DNA from: Ignavibacterium sp.
GTDB lineage: Bacteria > Bacteroidota > Ignavibacteria > Ignavibacteriales > Ignavibacteriaceae
Length of the DNA: 64,000 nt
Reading direction: 5' to 3'
NCBI GenBank assembly: GCA_032027145.1
Contig: JAVSMP010000001.1
Span: 1,330,903-1,394,902 of the forward strand
This document shows positions 26,417 through 35,316 of this stretch, in pieces (within the stretch, counting starts at the first letter, position 1; each line of letters opens with the position of its first letter). A program made the position numbers and the translations under genes. The notes under the pieces are model-generated. The model did no database searches. It was not told the DNA's origin and worked only from the letters and a program-made list of their open reading frames with translations.

Positions 26417-27214
26417 ATGAGTAATAGAGCCTTAAGAACAGCAGCCTCAGGTATGTATGCACAACAGCTTAATGTTGAAGTCATATCGAACAATATGGCA
26501 AATATGAATACAACAGCATTTAAGAAAAACAGAGCTGAGTTTCAGGATTTAATGTATCAGGAAGTAGTTATTAATACGGTTAATTCAACAACACCTGGCG
26601 ATCGCAATTCAGGAACAGGAGTAATTCAGGTTGGTAATGGAGTAAAACCTGCATCAACACAAAAATCTTTTTTGCAGGGCGATATTACTGCAACCAGTAA
26701 TCCGCTTGATGTTGCTATACAGGGTGAAGGGTTTTTTCAGGTTAGAAAAGTTGACGGAACTATTCTTTACACCCGTGACGGCTCATTCAAGTTGAATGCA
26801 GAAGGGAACCTTGTTACTGCCGGCGGATATTTGCTTGATCCTGAAATTTCATTGGATGAATCATCTGTCGGTGTAATTATAGGCAGAGATGGAACTGTTG
26901 AGCTTCAGCAATCAGATGGAAATAGATTTCCCGTTGGAAATATTCAGCTCGTTAGATTTTTAAACCCCGGCGGATTACTTGCACTTGGCGATAATCTTTA
27001 TGGAGAAACTCCGGAGAGCGGCAGACCAATCCTTGGAAACCCTGGCTTTGATGATTTTGGAGAATTACATCAGGGATATCTTGAAGCATCAAACGTTGAT
27101 ATAGTTGAAGAGATGGTCTCAATGATAACTGCACAGCGGGCTTACGAACTTAACAGCAAAACAGTTAAAACTGTAGAAGATATGATGACAATGGCTAATA
27201 ATCTAAAAAGATAG
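26417..27214 (+). CDS. flgG: Flagellar distal rod protein FlgG
   Basis: FlgG forms the distal rod through the peptidoglycan and outer membrane. The 265-residue product is a clear match: NRALRTAASGMYAQQLNVEV, ISNNMANMNTTAFKKNRAEF, and the C-terminal GYLEASNVDIVEEMVSMI with AQRAYELNSKTV. Length is the family norm (about 260). flgA follows after eight bases. Confidence 0.96.
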   Translation: MSNRALRTAASGMYAQQLNVEVISNNMANMNTTAFKKNRAEFQDLMYQEVVINTVNSTTPGDRNSGTGVIQVGNGVKPASTQKSFLQGDITATSNPLDVAIQGEGFFQVRKVDGTILYTRDGSFKLNAEGNLVTAGGYLLDPEISLDESSVGVIIGRDGTVELQQSDGNRFPVGNIQLVRFLNPGGLLALGDNLYGETPESGRPILGNPGFDDFGELHQGYLEASNVDIVEEMVSMITAQRAYELNSKTVKTVEDMMTMANNLKR

Positions 27215-27222
27215 GTGGTGGT

Positions 27223-27864
27223 ATGAAGTTTCTGTTTTTCATATTGTTTTGTATGTCAGCTTTTTCTCAAACTTTTGAGAATGAAGTTAGAAATCACTTA
27301 ATGATGAGCTTCCCGCAATATGAAAATATTGAAGTGTATTTAAGTAAAATCTCTTCATCAGATGAAAAAATAATAATTGATAAAACACGCCCGGTTAGCC
27401 TGAGCAGAGGAATTGCTCTTATTCCAATAATTGCTGCCAAGGGATTGAAAACAGGTAAATCAGTTTTTTCCGTTAAAATTAAATTAATGCAAAAAGTATT
27501 TATTGCAGCAGATGATCTTGAAAAACACAAAGCTCTTTCGAAGCAGACTTTAGTTGAAAAAACTATCGATATAACAAATATAAACGGCACTCCTGTAAGT
27601 ACAGATGCTGTAATAGATCAATACCGGACAAAATCCTTTGTTCAAAAAGGTGAAATATTATTTGATGAAAGAATTGAGAAAATCCCCTTGATTAGTATAG
27701 GTGATAAAGTTGATGCAGAAGTAAGAGCAGGCAATGTTACTGTTAGAACTGAAGCTGTTGCCAGACAAAACGGTGGCAACGGAGATCTGATTGAAATTGT
27801 TTCATCAGGAAATAAAATTATTAAAGCAAGAATTATAGATGCAAACAAAGTGATAGTAGAGTAA
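27223..27864 (+). CDS. flgA: Flagellar P-ring assembly chaperone FlgA
   Basis: FlgA is the periplasmic chaperone for FlgI. The 213-residue product has a signal peptide (FLFFILFCMSAFSQ), a variable N-terminal part and a C-terminal SAF-like beta domain (about 135-213: FVQKGEILFDERIEKIPLIS, then GNVTVRTEAVARQNG). It lies between flgG and flgH, which is the order in many bacteria. GGTGGTG lies before the ATG. Confidence 0.85.
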   Translation: MKFLFFILFCMSAFSQTFENEVRNHLMMSFPQYENIEVYLSKISSSDEKIIIDKTRPVSLSRGIALIPIIAAKGLKTGKSVFSVKIKLMQKVFIAADDLEKHKALSKQTLVEKTIDITNINGTPVSTDAVIDQYRTKSFVQKGEILFDERIEKIPLISIGDKVDAEVRAGNVTVRTEAVARQNGGNGDLIEIVSSGNKIIKARIIDANKVIVE

Positions 27865-27868
27865 AGTT

Positions 27869-28438
27869 ATGAAAAAAATATTTTTAGTATTAATGCTTAC
27901 CACTGTGGTTTCATATTCGCAAAATATGAGACAAAATTCTTTTTATTCGCTGTTCTCTGATCAGAAAGCTGCTTATGTAGGCGATGCAATCACAATAATT
28001 GTTGTGGAGTCGTCGCTTGCAACTAATAAAGCAAAGACAACAAGCGGTAAGGAAAGCGACCTGAGTTTCGATTTAGGTGGTAAAGTATTAAAAAATGATG
28101 TGCCGGAAATAAATGTTGGTATTAACTCCGGTAATAAATTCAGCGGAGCAGGTTCAACAGAAGCATCAGGGGTTATTCAGACTAAAATCAGTGCAACGAT
28201 AGATTCTGTTTTGAACAATGGAAATCTTGTTATCCGCGGCAGCAAAAAAATTGTTATTAATGGCGAAGAGCAATTGATTAACATAAAAGGTATTGTAAGA
28301 ACTTCGGATGTTAGAGCAGATAACTCAGTATTATCCTACAATATTTCTGATTCTGAAATAACTTTTGAGGGAAGCGGATTGATTGATGACGCTCAATCAC
28401 CGGGATGGTTGACAAAATTTTTACATTGGATCTTTTAA
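27869..28438 (+). CDS. flgH: Flagellar L-ring protein FlgH without a lipobox
   Basis: FlgH builds the L ring in the outer membrane and is normally a lipoprotein. The 189-residue product has the family core (SLFSDQKAAYVGDAITIIVV, about 28-47; GNLVIRGSKKIVINGEEQ, about 117-134; and RTSDVRADNSVLSYNISDS). The N-terminus is an ordinary signal peptide (FLVLMLTTVVSYSQ) with no Cys, and the whole protein has no Cys. Lipidation is therefore not possible in this reading. It is followed by flgI after eight bases. Confidence 0.93.
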   Translation: MKKIFLVLMLTTVVSYSQNMRQNSFYSLFSDQKAAYVGDAITIIVVESSLATNKAKTTSGKESDLSFDLGGKVLKNDVPEINVGINSGNKFSGAGSTEASGVIQTKISATIDSVLNNGNLVIRGSKKIVINGEEQLINIKGIVRTSDVRADNSVLSYNISDSEITFEGSGLIDDAQSPGWLTKFLHWIF

Positions 28439-28446
28439 GGTGATTT

Positions 28447-29541
28447 ATGAAGCATCTTAATAATTTTATAATAATAGTTTTACTTTTTAGCAGTTTAGGT
28501 TATCCGCAAAGAATAAAAGATATTGCTACAATTTCCGGAGATAATCAGGAACAGGTAATCGGATATGGTCTTGTAGTTGGATTAGCTGGAACAGGCGACA
28601 GCTATCGCACCCAGTTTACAATGCAGTCAATTACTAGTATGCTTAAAAGATTTGGAATCACCGTTCCGCAGACAGATGTAAAAACAAGAAACGTTGCAGC
28701 AGTAATGGTTACTGCAAATCTTAATTCTAATTATAAACCCGGTGCTAAGTTTGATGTAACGGTTTCATCAATGGGAGATGCAACAAGTCTTTTAGGCGGT
28801 ACTTTACTAATGACTCCTCTTTCCGGAATAAGCGGCGAAGTTTATGCTTTTGCTCAGGGTCCTTTATCAATTGGCGGATTTGATTATAGAACATCCACCG
28901 GAAACAGAGTTGCAAAAAATCATTCTTTAGCCGGAAGAGTGCCGCAAGGTGGAATACTGAAAAATACCCTTAATGCTCCTTTAACTACAAATAAGATTGT
29001 CAGCATCTATTTACGAATGCCTGATATAACAACTTCAAATAACGTTGCACAATCTATAAACGCTGTATTCGGTGATTCTGCTGCAATTCCAATTGATGCT
29101 TCAGAAATACGAGTTAATGTTCCTAACAACAGACAAAATAACTATATAGGATTTCTTGCCGAGCTTGAAGCTTTAACAGTGCAAACTGATTATATTGCTA
29201 AAGTTGTACTAAATGAACGTACCGGTACTGTTGTAGCCGGAACAAATGTTCAGATCAAACCAGTTTCAATCACTCACGGTAGTTTAAATATCACAATAGA
29301 AAACTATCCGATTGTTTCACAGCCGGGTCCATTTTCAAGCGGAACAACTGCAGTTGTAAACAACTTAGTGCCTTATGCAGTACAGGATTCAACAAATACA
29401 ATTGCAATTTCCGGCGCATCAAATGTTCAGGAAGTTGCCAGCGCACTTAATTCATTAAAAGTATCGCCAAAAGAAATAATAGCGATATTTCAGGCTTTGA
29501 AAGAAGCAGGAGCTTTAATTGCAGAATTAGTTATAATATAA
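28447..29541 (+). CDS. flgI: Flagellar P-ring protein FlgI
   Basis: FlgI forms the P ring around the rod in the peptidoglycan. The 364-residue product has a signal peptide and the highly conserved start of the mature part (QRIKDIATISGDNQEQVIGY, GLVVGLAGTGD), plus LNERTGTVVAGTNVQIKPVS and a C-terminal VQEVASALNSLKVSPKEIIA. AGGTGATTT precedes the ATG. Length is typical. Confidence 0.97.
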   Translation: MKHLNNFIIIVLLFSSLGYPQRIKDIATISGDNQEQVIGYGLVVGLAGTGDSYRTQFTMQSITSMLKRFGITVPQTDVKTRNVAAVMVTANLNSNYKPGAKFDVTVSSMGDATSLLGGTLLMTPLSGISGEVYAFAQGPLSIGGFDYRTSTGNRVAKNHSLAGRVPQGGILKNTLNAPLTTNKIVSIYLRMPDITTSNNVAQSINAVFGDSAAIPIDASEIRVNVPNNRQNNYIGFLAELEALTVQTDYIAKVVLNERTGTVVAGTNVQIKPVSITHGSLNITIENYPIVSQPGPFSSGTTAVVNNLVPYAVQDSTNTIAISGASNVQEVASALNSLKVSPKEIIAIFQALKEAGALIAELVII

Positions 29542-29542
29542 A

Positions 29543-30367
29543 ATGAATGAGATTGGATTAAAAATAACTAACGCACAAAAGCATATTCAGGTTACACCTG
29601 ATTCAAGAAATTATTCTGTCTCAGAAAAACAAAGACTTGCTGAAGTTTCAAAGCAATTTGAAAGTCTGCTTACTACAATGATGCTTAAGAGTATGAACCA
29701 GACGACTGGAAATGGATTGTTTGGTGAAAATAGTTTTGGTGGTGATTTTTTTGATTCGATCTTTCAATTTGAGATTGCAAATCAAATGTCTAAAGGAACA
29801 GGACTTGGAGTTGCCGAACAAATATACAGGCGTTTGACCGGTGAAGGTTTTTCACCAGAGATTTCAAATCCGAAATTAAATCCGGTAGAAAAACTTTCTA
29901 AAGTTGAGGTTCAACAAAACACTCAGGATATAGGTCCTGTAAAACCATCAATTCAGTCTCTTAACAGGCTAAGCAAATACGATGAAATTATTAACTATGC
30001 TTCCGAAATGTATGGTGTTGATAAAAATATTATTAAATCGGTTATACTGGCAGAATCTTCTGCCAAAGAAAATGCAGTTTCATCAGCAAATGCAAAAGGG
30101 TTGATGCAGATAATTGACTCAACTGCCAAATATTTGGGTATTAACAATGTTTTTGACCCAAAAGAAAATATTATGGGTGGAGCTAAATATTTGTCCGAAC
30201 TTCTTCGAAGATATGATGGAGACCTGAAGTTTGCTTTAGCAGGATACAATGCTGGTCCCGGTAATGTGGACAAATACAATGGAATTCCGCCTTTTAGTGA
30301 AACTCAAATTTATGTAAAACGGGTTATTGGTTATATTAAAAATTTTGAGGAGAACTCAAATGTATAA
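29543..30367 (+). CDS. flgJ: FlgJ: rod-assembly domain fused to an SLT-type lytic transglycosylase
   Basis: FlgJ caps the rod and opens the peptidoglycan. The first part (about 28-98: QRLAEVSKQFESLLTTMMLK, FGGDFFDSIFQFEIANQMSK) is the rod-binding domain. The second (about 145-265) is a soluble lytic transglycosylase domain with catalytic Glu (E171 in LAESSAKENAVSSANAKGLM) and AGYNAGPGNVDKYNGIPPF. Enteric FlgJ instead carries an N-acetylglucosaminidase domain. No signal peptide is present, as expected if exported through the flagellar gate. flgN starts inside its last codons. Confidence 0.92.
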   Translation: MNEIGLKITNAQKHIQVTPDSRNYSVSEKQRLAEVSKQFESLLTTMMLKSMNQTTGNGLFGENSFGGDFFDSIFQFEIANQMSKGTGLGVAEQIYRRLTGEGFSPEISNPKLNPVEKLSKVEVQQNTQDIGPVKPSIQSLNRLSKYDEIINYASEMYGVDKNIIKSVILAESSAKENAVSSANAKGLMQIIDSTAKYLGINNVFDPKENIMGGAKYLSELLRRYDGDLKFALAGYNAGPGNVDKYNGIPPFSETQIYVKRVIGYIKNFEENSNV

Positions 30368-30815
30368 TGATCAGATTTTAAAACTGAACAATGAGCAAAT
30401 TGAAAATCTTGATAATTTATTGTCTGTGCTTAAAAATTTGCAGACAGCAATTGTACAAAATGATCTTGAGAAAATTGAATCTACAATTGAACAGGAAGAG
30501 AAAGTTTTAAACCGAATTAAACTTTGTGAAGAAAAAAGATTTGATACTCTTAAAACTTTATTAAATCATTATGGAATTAAAGCAGAAAAAACAGAAGCAC
30601 TTGATGAACTTGCAAAGGTGATTTTAACAAGTGACCCTGAAGCGTATCAGGAATTTAGTCAGATGCGGTCAAATCTTCTAGAAAAAGTGAAGGAAGTTTT
30701 ATTAATAAATCAGCAGAATGAAATTATTATTAATAATTCTCGAAAGTTCATACGCGATCTGATAAAAAGTGTTCTTGGAAGCAGGAAAGAAAATTTTTTT
30801 GATAGAAAAATTTAG
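30360..30815 (+). CDS. flgN: Flagellar chaperone FlgN-like protein
   Basis: FlgN escorts FlgK and FlgL to the export gate. The 151-residue product is a long helical, Gln/Glu/Asn-rich protein (LNNEQIENLDNLLSVLKNLQ at the start) with FlgN-like length, directly before flgK. The ATG at 30360 is used because GAGGAG lies about eight bases upstream and it overlaps the flgJ stop; the ATG at 30327 lies inside flgJ. Sequence conservation is low, so the call leans on synteny and coil pattern. Confidence 0.82.
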   Translation: MYNDQILKLNNEQIENLDNLLSVLKNLQTAIVQNDLEKIESTIEQEEKVLNRIKLCEEKRFDTLKTLLNHYGIKAEKTEALDELAKVILTSDPEAYQEFSQMRSNLLEKVKEVLLINQQNEIIINNSRKFIRDLIKSVLGSRKENFFDRKI

Positions 30816-30823
30816 AGCTTAAA

Positions 30824-32182
30824 ATGGCACTAACTAAAATATTTGACATATCATCACGAAGTCTTGCTGTTTACAGACGTGCGCTGGAAGTTACTTCGCA
30901 TAATATTGTAAATGCAGCTAATGAAAATTACTCAAGACAAAGAATTATTCTCGAAACGGAAATTTCCAATCTGACTGCTGGAGTTGTATGGGGCAATGGA
31001 GTTAAAGTTGCTGATGTTCAGAGAATGCGTGATAAATTGGTTGATGCTCATATTATAAGTACTAATCAAAAATATTCGGATAGCAGCAGACAGAATGATT
31101 TAATCAGACAAGTAGAAGATCTTTTTTCTGAACCCTCTGATCTGGGTTTATCTAATCTTATGACTACTTTCTTCAGCAGCTTTAATGAACTTGCAGTTTC
31201 ACCAAACTCATTGCCTTTAAGAACTAATGTGCTAAATGCGGCTACTAATCTTTCAGCCAAGGTAACATCTATAAATCACTCAGTAACAAGTTTAAAAGGT
31301 GATATCAAACAGGAGTTTCAGCAAAAAGTAAATCAAGTTAATACCCTTTTAAACCAGATTCATCAGATTAATTACGAACAGTTTTCCAATGCATACAATG
31401 GTGTTCCGGTTAATGACCTGTTAGACCGGCGGGATGCCTTGGTTGATCAATTAAGCAAACTTGTAAACATTACAGTTGTTTATGATAATACCAATTCAGC
31501 AGTTATATCAATCGGAGGGGCACTTGCTGTTGATAGAATGCACTCTGCAGAATTTATTGCTGAAGAAAATAACGGTAAGTTAAATCTTAGAGTTAAAGAT
31601 GGAAGCTATCCTGTTGTTCTTACAGGAGGTGAACTGAATGCATTATCAAATGTGTATTCAAAAAAGATTCCTGCTTATCAGCAAAAGCTGGATTCCGTTA
31701 TCAATAAACTTGTTGAAGCAGTTAATGCTGAACACATTCAGGGCTACACAATAAGTGATCCGCAGAAAACCGGACTCAATTTCTTTGATGGTTATACGAA
31801 TGGAGAATTGGTTGTAAATTCAGAAATAGTTAATGATCCAAATAAAATAGCAATTTCTTTGGATGGAACAGAAGGAAATGGTGAAATTGCTTTACGAATT
31901 GCGCAGCTAAACGATGTAAAACTTTTGAATGGAAACACTCTGCAGGAAGCATATTCTGCATTAATAAATAATATCGGTAATGATGGTATGCTTCAGAATA
32001 ATTATGCTGATGCAAACCAGGTTGTTCTTGATGAATTGGCTCAGCTTAAAGCGTCTCAGTCTGGTGTATCAGTTGATGAAGAAATGACAAATGTGCTTAA
32101 GTTTCAGCGAACCTATGAAGCATCTGCAAAATTAATTATGATCGCAGATGATATGCTTAAAACAATTCTGGAGATGGTATAA
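30824..32182 (+). CDS. flgK: Flagellar hook-associated protein 1 FlgK
   Basis: FlgK is the first hook-filament junction protein. The N-terminal rod-like motif (SRSLAVYRRALEVTSHNIVN, AANENYSRQRIILETE) and the C-terminal motif (VSVDEEMTNVLKFQRTYEAS, AKLIMIADDMLKTILEMV) are both complete. At 452 residues it is shorter than enteric FlgK (about 545), mostly through a smaller central region. flgL follows two bases later. Confidence 0.95.
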   Translation: MALTKIFDISSRSLAVYRRALEVTSHNIVNAANENYSRQRIILETEISNLTAGVVWGNGVKVADVQRMRDKLVDAHIISTNQKYSDSSRQNDLIRQVEDLFSEPSDLGLSNLMTTFFSSFNELAVSPNSLPLRTNVLNAATNLSAKVTSINHSVTSLKGDIKQEFQQKVNQVNTLLNQIHQINYEQFSNAYNGVPVNDLLDRRDALVDQLSKLVNITVVYDNTNSAVISIGGALAVDRMHSAEFIAEENNGKLNLRVKDGSYPVVLTGGELNALSNVYSKKIPAYQQKLDSVINKLVEAVNAEHIQGYTISDPQKTGLNFFDGYTNGELVVNSEIVNDPNKIAISLDGTEGNGEIALRIAQLNDVKLLNGNTLQEAYSALINNIGNDGMLQNNYADANQVVLDELAQLKASQSGVSVDEEMTNVLKFQRTYEASAKLIMIADDMLKTILEMV

Positions 32183-32183
32183 A

Positions 32184-33440
32184 ATGCGTATCAGTGATTT
32201 AATTATTTCCAATAACTACATAGGAAATACAAATAAAATAAAAGAAAGAATGTCAATTCTTAACAAACAGATTGTAACAGGCAAAAAGATAAGCAGACCT
32301 TCCGACTCGCCTGTAAGCACTTCAAGACTTATGAGAATTTCAGACCAGTCAGGTCAGCTTGATGCTTATAAAAACAATATAAAAACCAGTTTAGCATTTA
32401 TGGATGAAACAATTTTTGCAATGGAGTCTATACAGTCAGAAGTTATGAATATTGTTGGGAAGCTTACTGATTTGCAAAATCCCATCAATCAGAATAATCT
32501 GGAGCTTTATGCGGATATGATTGATAAATCATTAAATATAATTCTTGAAACAGCTAACACAAAATCTGATGGAAAATATGTTTTTGGAGGAACAGATTAC
32601 TCTGATAAACCATTTAGTATTTCGGCTGATAATCAATCTTATCAGACTAATACAGATACAAGCGGCAAGATAAATGTCAGATTTTCTCAGAGTGTAGTAC
32701 ACAATATTAATCTATCAGGATTAGAACTTTTCGGAACCAAAATTTCCAACAACGGATTTTTCGATAGAACTGCTGCTGTTGGCAGTACAACAAACTCTTC
32801 ATTAACGATTTATGATAATCTTGGTAATCAGTATTCATTAAATACTACTTATCAAAAAACAGCGGATAATACATATCAGTTTACTTATGATATATTGGAT
32901 GGAACCGGAACAACAGTATTTTCAGCACCGCCGGCAGCCAGAGAACTTGTATTCAATCCACTCAATGGAAATCTAGTTTCTATGGATGGCTCAACATCTA
33001 ATCTCAGTTTTGAAGTAAATATACCTGCAAACAAAATTCAGTTTACTATGGATTTTAAATCTTTATCAGAAAGCAATTCTGCAACTTCAGTAAGTTTAAG
33101 CGCTAACCAGCCAACTGATATTTTTAATACACTTAAGCAAATAAGTGACAGTTTAAGAAATGGTGTTGTACCGGATAATAATATGATCGCTTCTGTAGAA
33201 GGTTTTAATTCAAGATTAACATCTTTACAATCAGAAGTAGGAAACAGGATTAATCAGATATCAACAATTGAAAATATGCTTACACAACAAAGTTTTAATT
33301 TGCAGGAACTTGCTCAAAAGGAAGATGGTGTTGATATAGCCAGAGCACTGGTTGATTTGCAGAACCAAAATTACTTGCTTCAGGTAACACAAAAACTTGG
33401 AGCAATGATTTTACCTAATACCTTGCTGGATTACTTATGA
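32184..33440 (+). CDS. flgL: Flagellar hook-associated protein 3 FlgL with an inserted hook-type domain
   Basis: FlgL is the second junction protein and a flagellin relative. The 418-residue product has a flagellin-like N-terminus (QIVTGKKISRPSDSPVSTSR, about 30-50) and C-terminus (DVARAL-like VDIARALVDLQNQNYLLQVT). Between about 195 and 310 lies a beta domain whose motif TIYDNLGNQYSLNTTYQKTA matches the FlgE motif TIYDENGNAYTFQVTYTKTA at 12 of 20 positions. Such a hook D2/FlaE-like domain is unexpected in FlgL. The start at 32184 follows the flgK stop; the earlier ATG at 32148 lies inside flgK. It overlaps motA by four bases. Confidence 0.92.
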   Translation: MRISDLIISNNYIGNTNKIKERMSILNKQIVTGKKISRPSDSPVSTSRLMRISDQSGQLDAYKNNIKTSLAFMDETIFAMESIQSEVMNIVGKLTDLQNPINQNNLELYADMIDKSLNIILETANTKSDGKYVFGGTDYSDKPFSISADNQSYQTNTDTSGKINVRFSQSVVHNINLSGLELFGTKISNNGFFDRTAAVGSTTNSSLTIYDNLGNQYSLNTTYQKTADNTYQFTYDILDGTGTTVFSAPPAARELVFNPLNGNLVSMDGSTSNLSFEVNIPANKIQFTMDFKSLSESNSATSVSLSANQPTDIFNTLKQISDSLRNGVVPDNNMIASVEGFNSRLTSLQSEVGNRINQISTIENMLTQQSFNLQELAQKEDGVDIARALVDLQNQNYLLQVTQKLGAMILPNTLLDYL

Positions 33441-34240
33441 TAAAAAAGTTCGGAACAATAAATGGTTTTATCTTAGGTGTATTATCAATTTTTGGTGCAT
33501 TCCTGCTTGAAGGCGGATCAGTTAATGCTTTGTTTTTAATTCCGCCGATTATAATAGTATTTGGTGGAACATTTGCTGCAGTTATCATTGGTTTTGGATT
33601 TGAAAATTTTAAGAATATGTTCAGACTCATTAAACTAGCATACTTTCCACAAAAGTTTGAACCTAAAAGGATTATTAATCATATAGTTCAGTTTTCGTAT
33701 AAGGCACGAAAAGATGGTTTACTATCTTTGGACAGAGATATAAATAAAGTTGAGTTTTTCTTTTGTAAGAAATTACTGCGTAATGCTGTTGATGGTACAG
33801 ATCCGGATTCATTATTGGATATGGCTGAGCTTGAAATAAAAGCGGTTCAGGAAAGACATTACTCTAATATATTTATTTTTACAAAAATGGGCGGTTATGC
33901 CCCAACGATGGGAATACTTGGTACGGTTATGGGTTTGATAATGGCTCTTTCTCATGCTGGTGCCGATCCCAATTCTTTAATTAAAAGTATTGCTACTGCA
34001 TTCATCGCAACGCTATGGGGTGTATTTAGTGCAAACTTAATTTGGTTACCAATTGCAGATAAACTTAAAAAATGTCATCAAGAAGAGAAACAAATGATGG
34101 AACTTTCTTTACAAGGAGTCTTGGCATTACAGAGTGGAGACATCCCGGCAATGGTCAAAGCAAGACTAATAAGCATGCTGCCGCAAAAAGATCAAGAGAG
34201 CATGTTTCCGCAAAGAGAGTTCGGAAAAATTTTAAGATAG
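33437..34240 (+). CDS. motA: Flagellar stator protein MotA (first pair)
   Basis: MotA forms the pentameric stator part of the motor ion channel. The 267-residue product has two N-terminal membrane helices, a cytoplasmic loop with basic and acidic residues (about 55-145), and two further helices with the conserved Pro/Gly run (TKMGGYAPTMGILGTVMGLI, about 152-171). It resembles the Bacillus MotA/MotP and PomA class more than the enteric class. It overlaps flgL by four bases. Confidence 0.93.
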   Translation: MIKKFGTINGFILGVLSIFGAFLLEGGSVNALFLIPPIIIVFGGTFAAVIIGFGFENFKNMFRLIKLAYFPQKFEPKRIINHIVQFSYKARKDGLLSLDRDINKVEFFFCKKLLRNAVDGTDPDSLLDMAELEIKAVQERHYSNIFIFTKMGGYAPTMGILGTVMGLIMALSHAGADPNSLIKSIATAFIATLWGVFSANLIWLPIADKLKKCHQEEKQMMELSLQGVLALQSGDIPAMVKARLISMLPQKDQESMFPQREFGKILR

Positions 34241-34911
34241 ATGAGTTTGAAGAATCACCTTTTAGCGAGAGTGGTGAAAAAGACCGTTATCTTATTACCT
34301 ATGCAGATTTGATTACTTTACTGCTTGGGCTGTTTATATTATTATATACGGCTTCAAATCTGGACGTGCAAAAGTATGAAAAAATGGTTAATGCTATCGG
34401 TAATGTTTTTGGTGGTGAACATAAAACAATAAAGATTTTTCCCGAGAAAGAATTACCGGTTACAACTCCTTTGACGAGTCTTAAGTCCGAAATTGCTAAC
34501 TTGATTGAAAAAAATAATTATTCCAGTTCAATTAAGCTGGAAGAAAATTCCAGAGGCGTAACAATTCATATTCTGGAAGATATTGTGTTTCCATCCGGCA
34601 GCGCAGAACTTAAAAAAAGTTCAAAAATCGTATTGCAGCAATTAGCCGCAATTATTAGAAGACTTCCGAATGATATAAGAATAGAAGGACATACTGATAA
34701 TGTACCGATTAACACACCTCAATTTCCGTCTAATTGGCATTTATCAGTCTCCCGTGCATTAAATACGGCTTACTATTTGATGACAGAACAAGGTTTGGAC
34801 CCTGAAAAACTTTCGATTGTCGGTTACTCAGAATACAAACCGTTAGAATCAAATCAAACATCGGATGGTAAAGCTGCAAACAGAAGAGTAGATATAGTAA
34901 TAATTAAATAG
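34072..34911 (+). CDS. motB: Flagellar stator protein MotB (first pair), start uncertain
   Basis: MotB anchors the stator to peptidoglycan. The membrane helix holds the ion-binding Asp (YADLITLLLGLFILLYT; D79 counted from 34072) and the OmpA-like domain follows (IRIEGHTDNVPINTP, about 205-219; VGYSEYKPLESNQ). The only canonical start in frame is ATG 34072, which overlaps motA by 169 bases and lacks a ribosome site. An ATT at 34126 has AAGGAG seven bases upstream and is a possible rare start. The C-terminal part is certain, the N-terminus is not. Confidence 0.88.
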   Translation: MSSRRETNDGTFFTRSLGITEWRHPGNGQSKTNKHAAAKRSREHVSAKRVRKNFKIDEFEESPFSESGEKDRYLITYADLITLLLGLFILLYTASNLDVQKYEKMVNAIGNVFGGEHKTIKIFPEKELPVTTPLTSLKSEIANLIEKNNYSSSIKLEENSRGVTIHILEDIVFPSGSAELKKSSKIVLQQLAAIIRRLPNDIRIEGHTDNVPINTPQFPSNWHLSVSRALNTAYYLMTEQGLDPEKLSIVGYSEYKPLESNQTSDGKAANRRVDIVIIK

Positions 34912-34920
34912 TTAAGGGTT

Positions 34921-35307
34921 ATGAAAATTAAAACACAGCAATTTGGCGATATCGAGTTTAATGAAGAACTTATAATTTATTTTGCCGAAGGACTTTTTGG
35001 TTTTGAACATCTCCACAAATATTTGCTGATCAAAACAGATGAAGAACTTTTTTATTGGCTTACTTCTGTTGAGCAGCCGGAAATTTCTTTTCCGATGATA
35101 GGGATCAGAGTTATTGACGAACATTATCCCTCAGTTGAAAATAATGAGGCTTTTGGCATCGTTATTCTTAACCGGAATCCAAAAGATGTTAAGGTAAATC
35201 TTAAAGCACCGGTATATATTAATCAGGACTCTAAGAGCGGGTTTCAGAAAATTATCGATAGTGATAAATATCCTATCGATTACAATCTTTTTATCGAAGA
35301 AAAATAA
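34921..35307 (+). CDS. fliW: Flagellar assembly factor FliW (CsrA antagonist)
   Basis: FliW binds CsrA and flagellin, so that flagellin export controls translation. The 128-residue product matches the family (QFGDIEFNEELIIYFAEGLFG, with GFEHLHKYLLI; then FPMIGIRVIDEHYPSV; LNRNPKDVKVNLKAPVYINQ). It is directly upstream of csrA, the standard fliW-csrA pair. Its presence points to the partner-switch type of CsrA control rather than small-RNA control. Confidence 0.95.
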   Translation: MKIKTQQFGDIEFNEELIIYFAEGLFGFEHLHKYLLIKTDEELFYWLTSVEQPEISFPMIGIRVIDEHYPSVENNEAFGIVILNRNPKDVKVNLKAPVYINQDSKSGFQKIIDSDKYPIDYNLFIEEK

Positions 35308-35316
35308 AGTTGAAAA

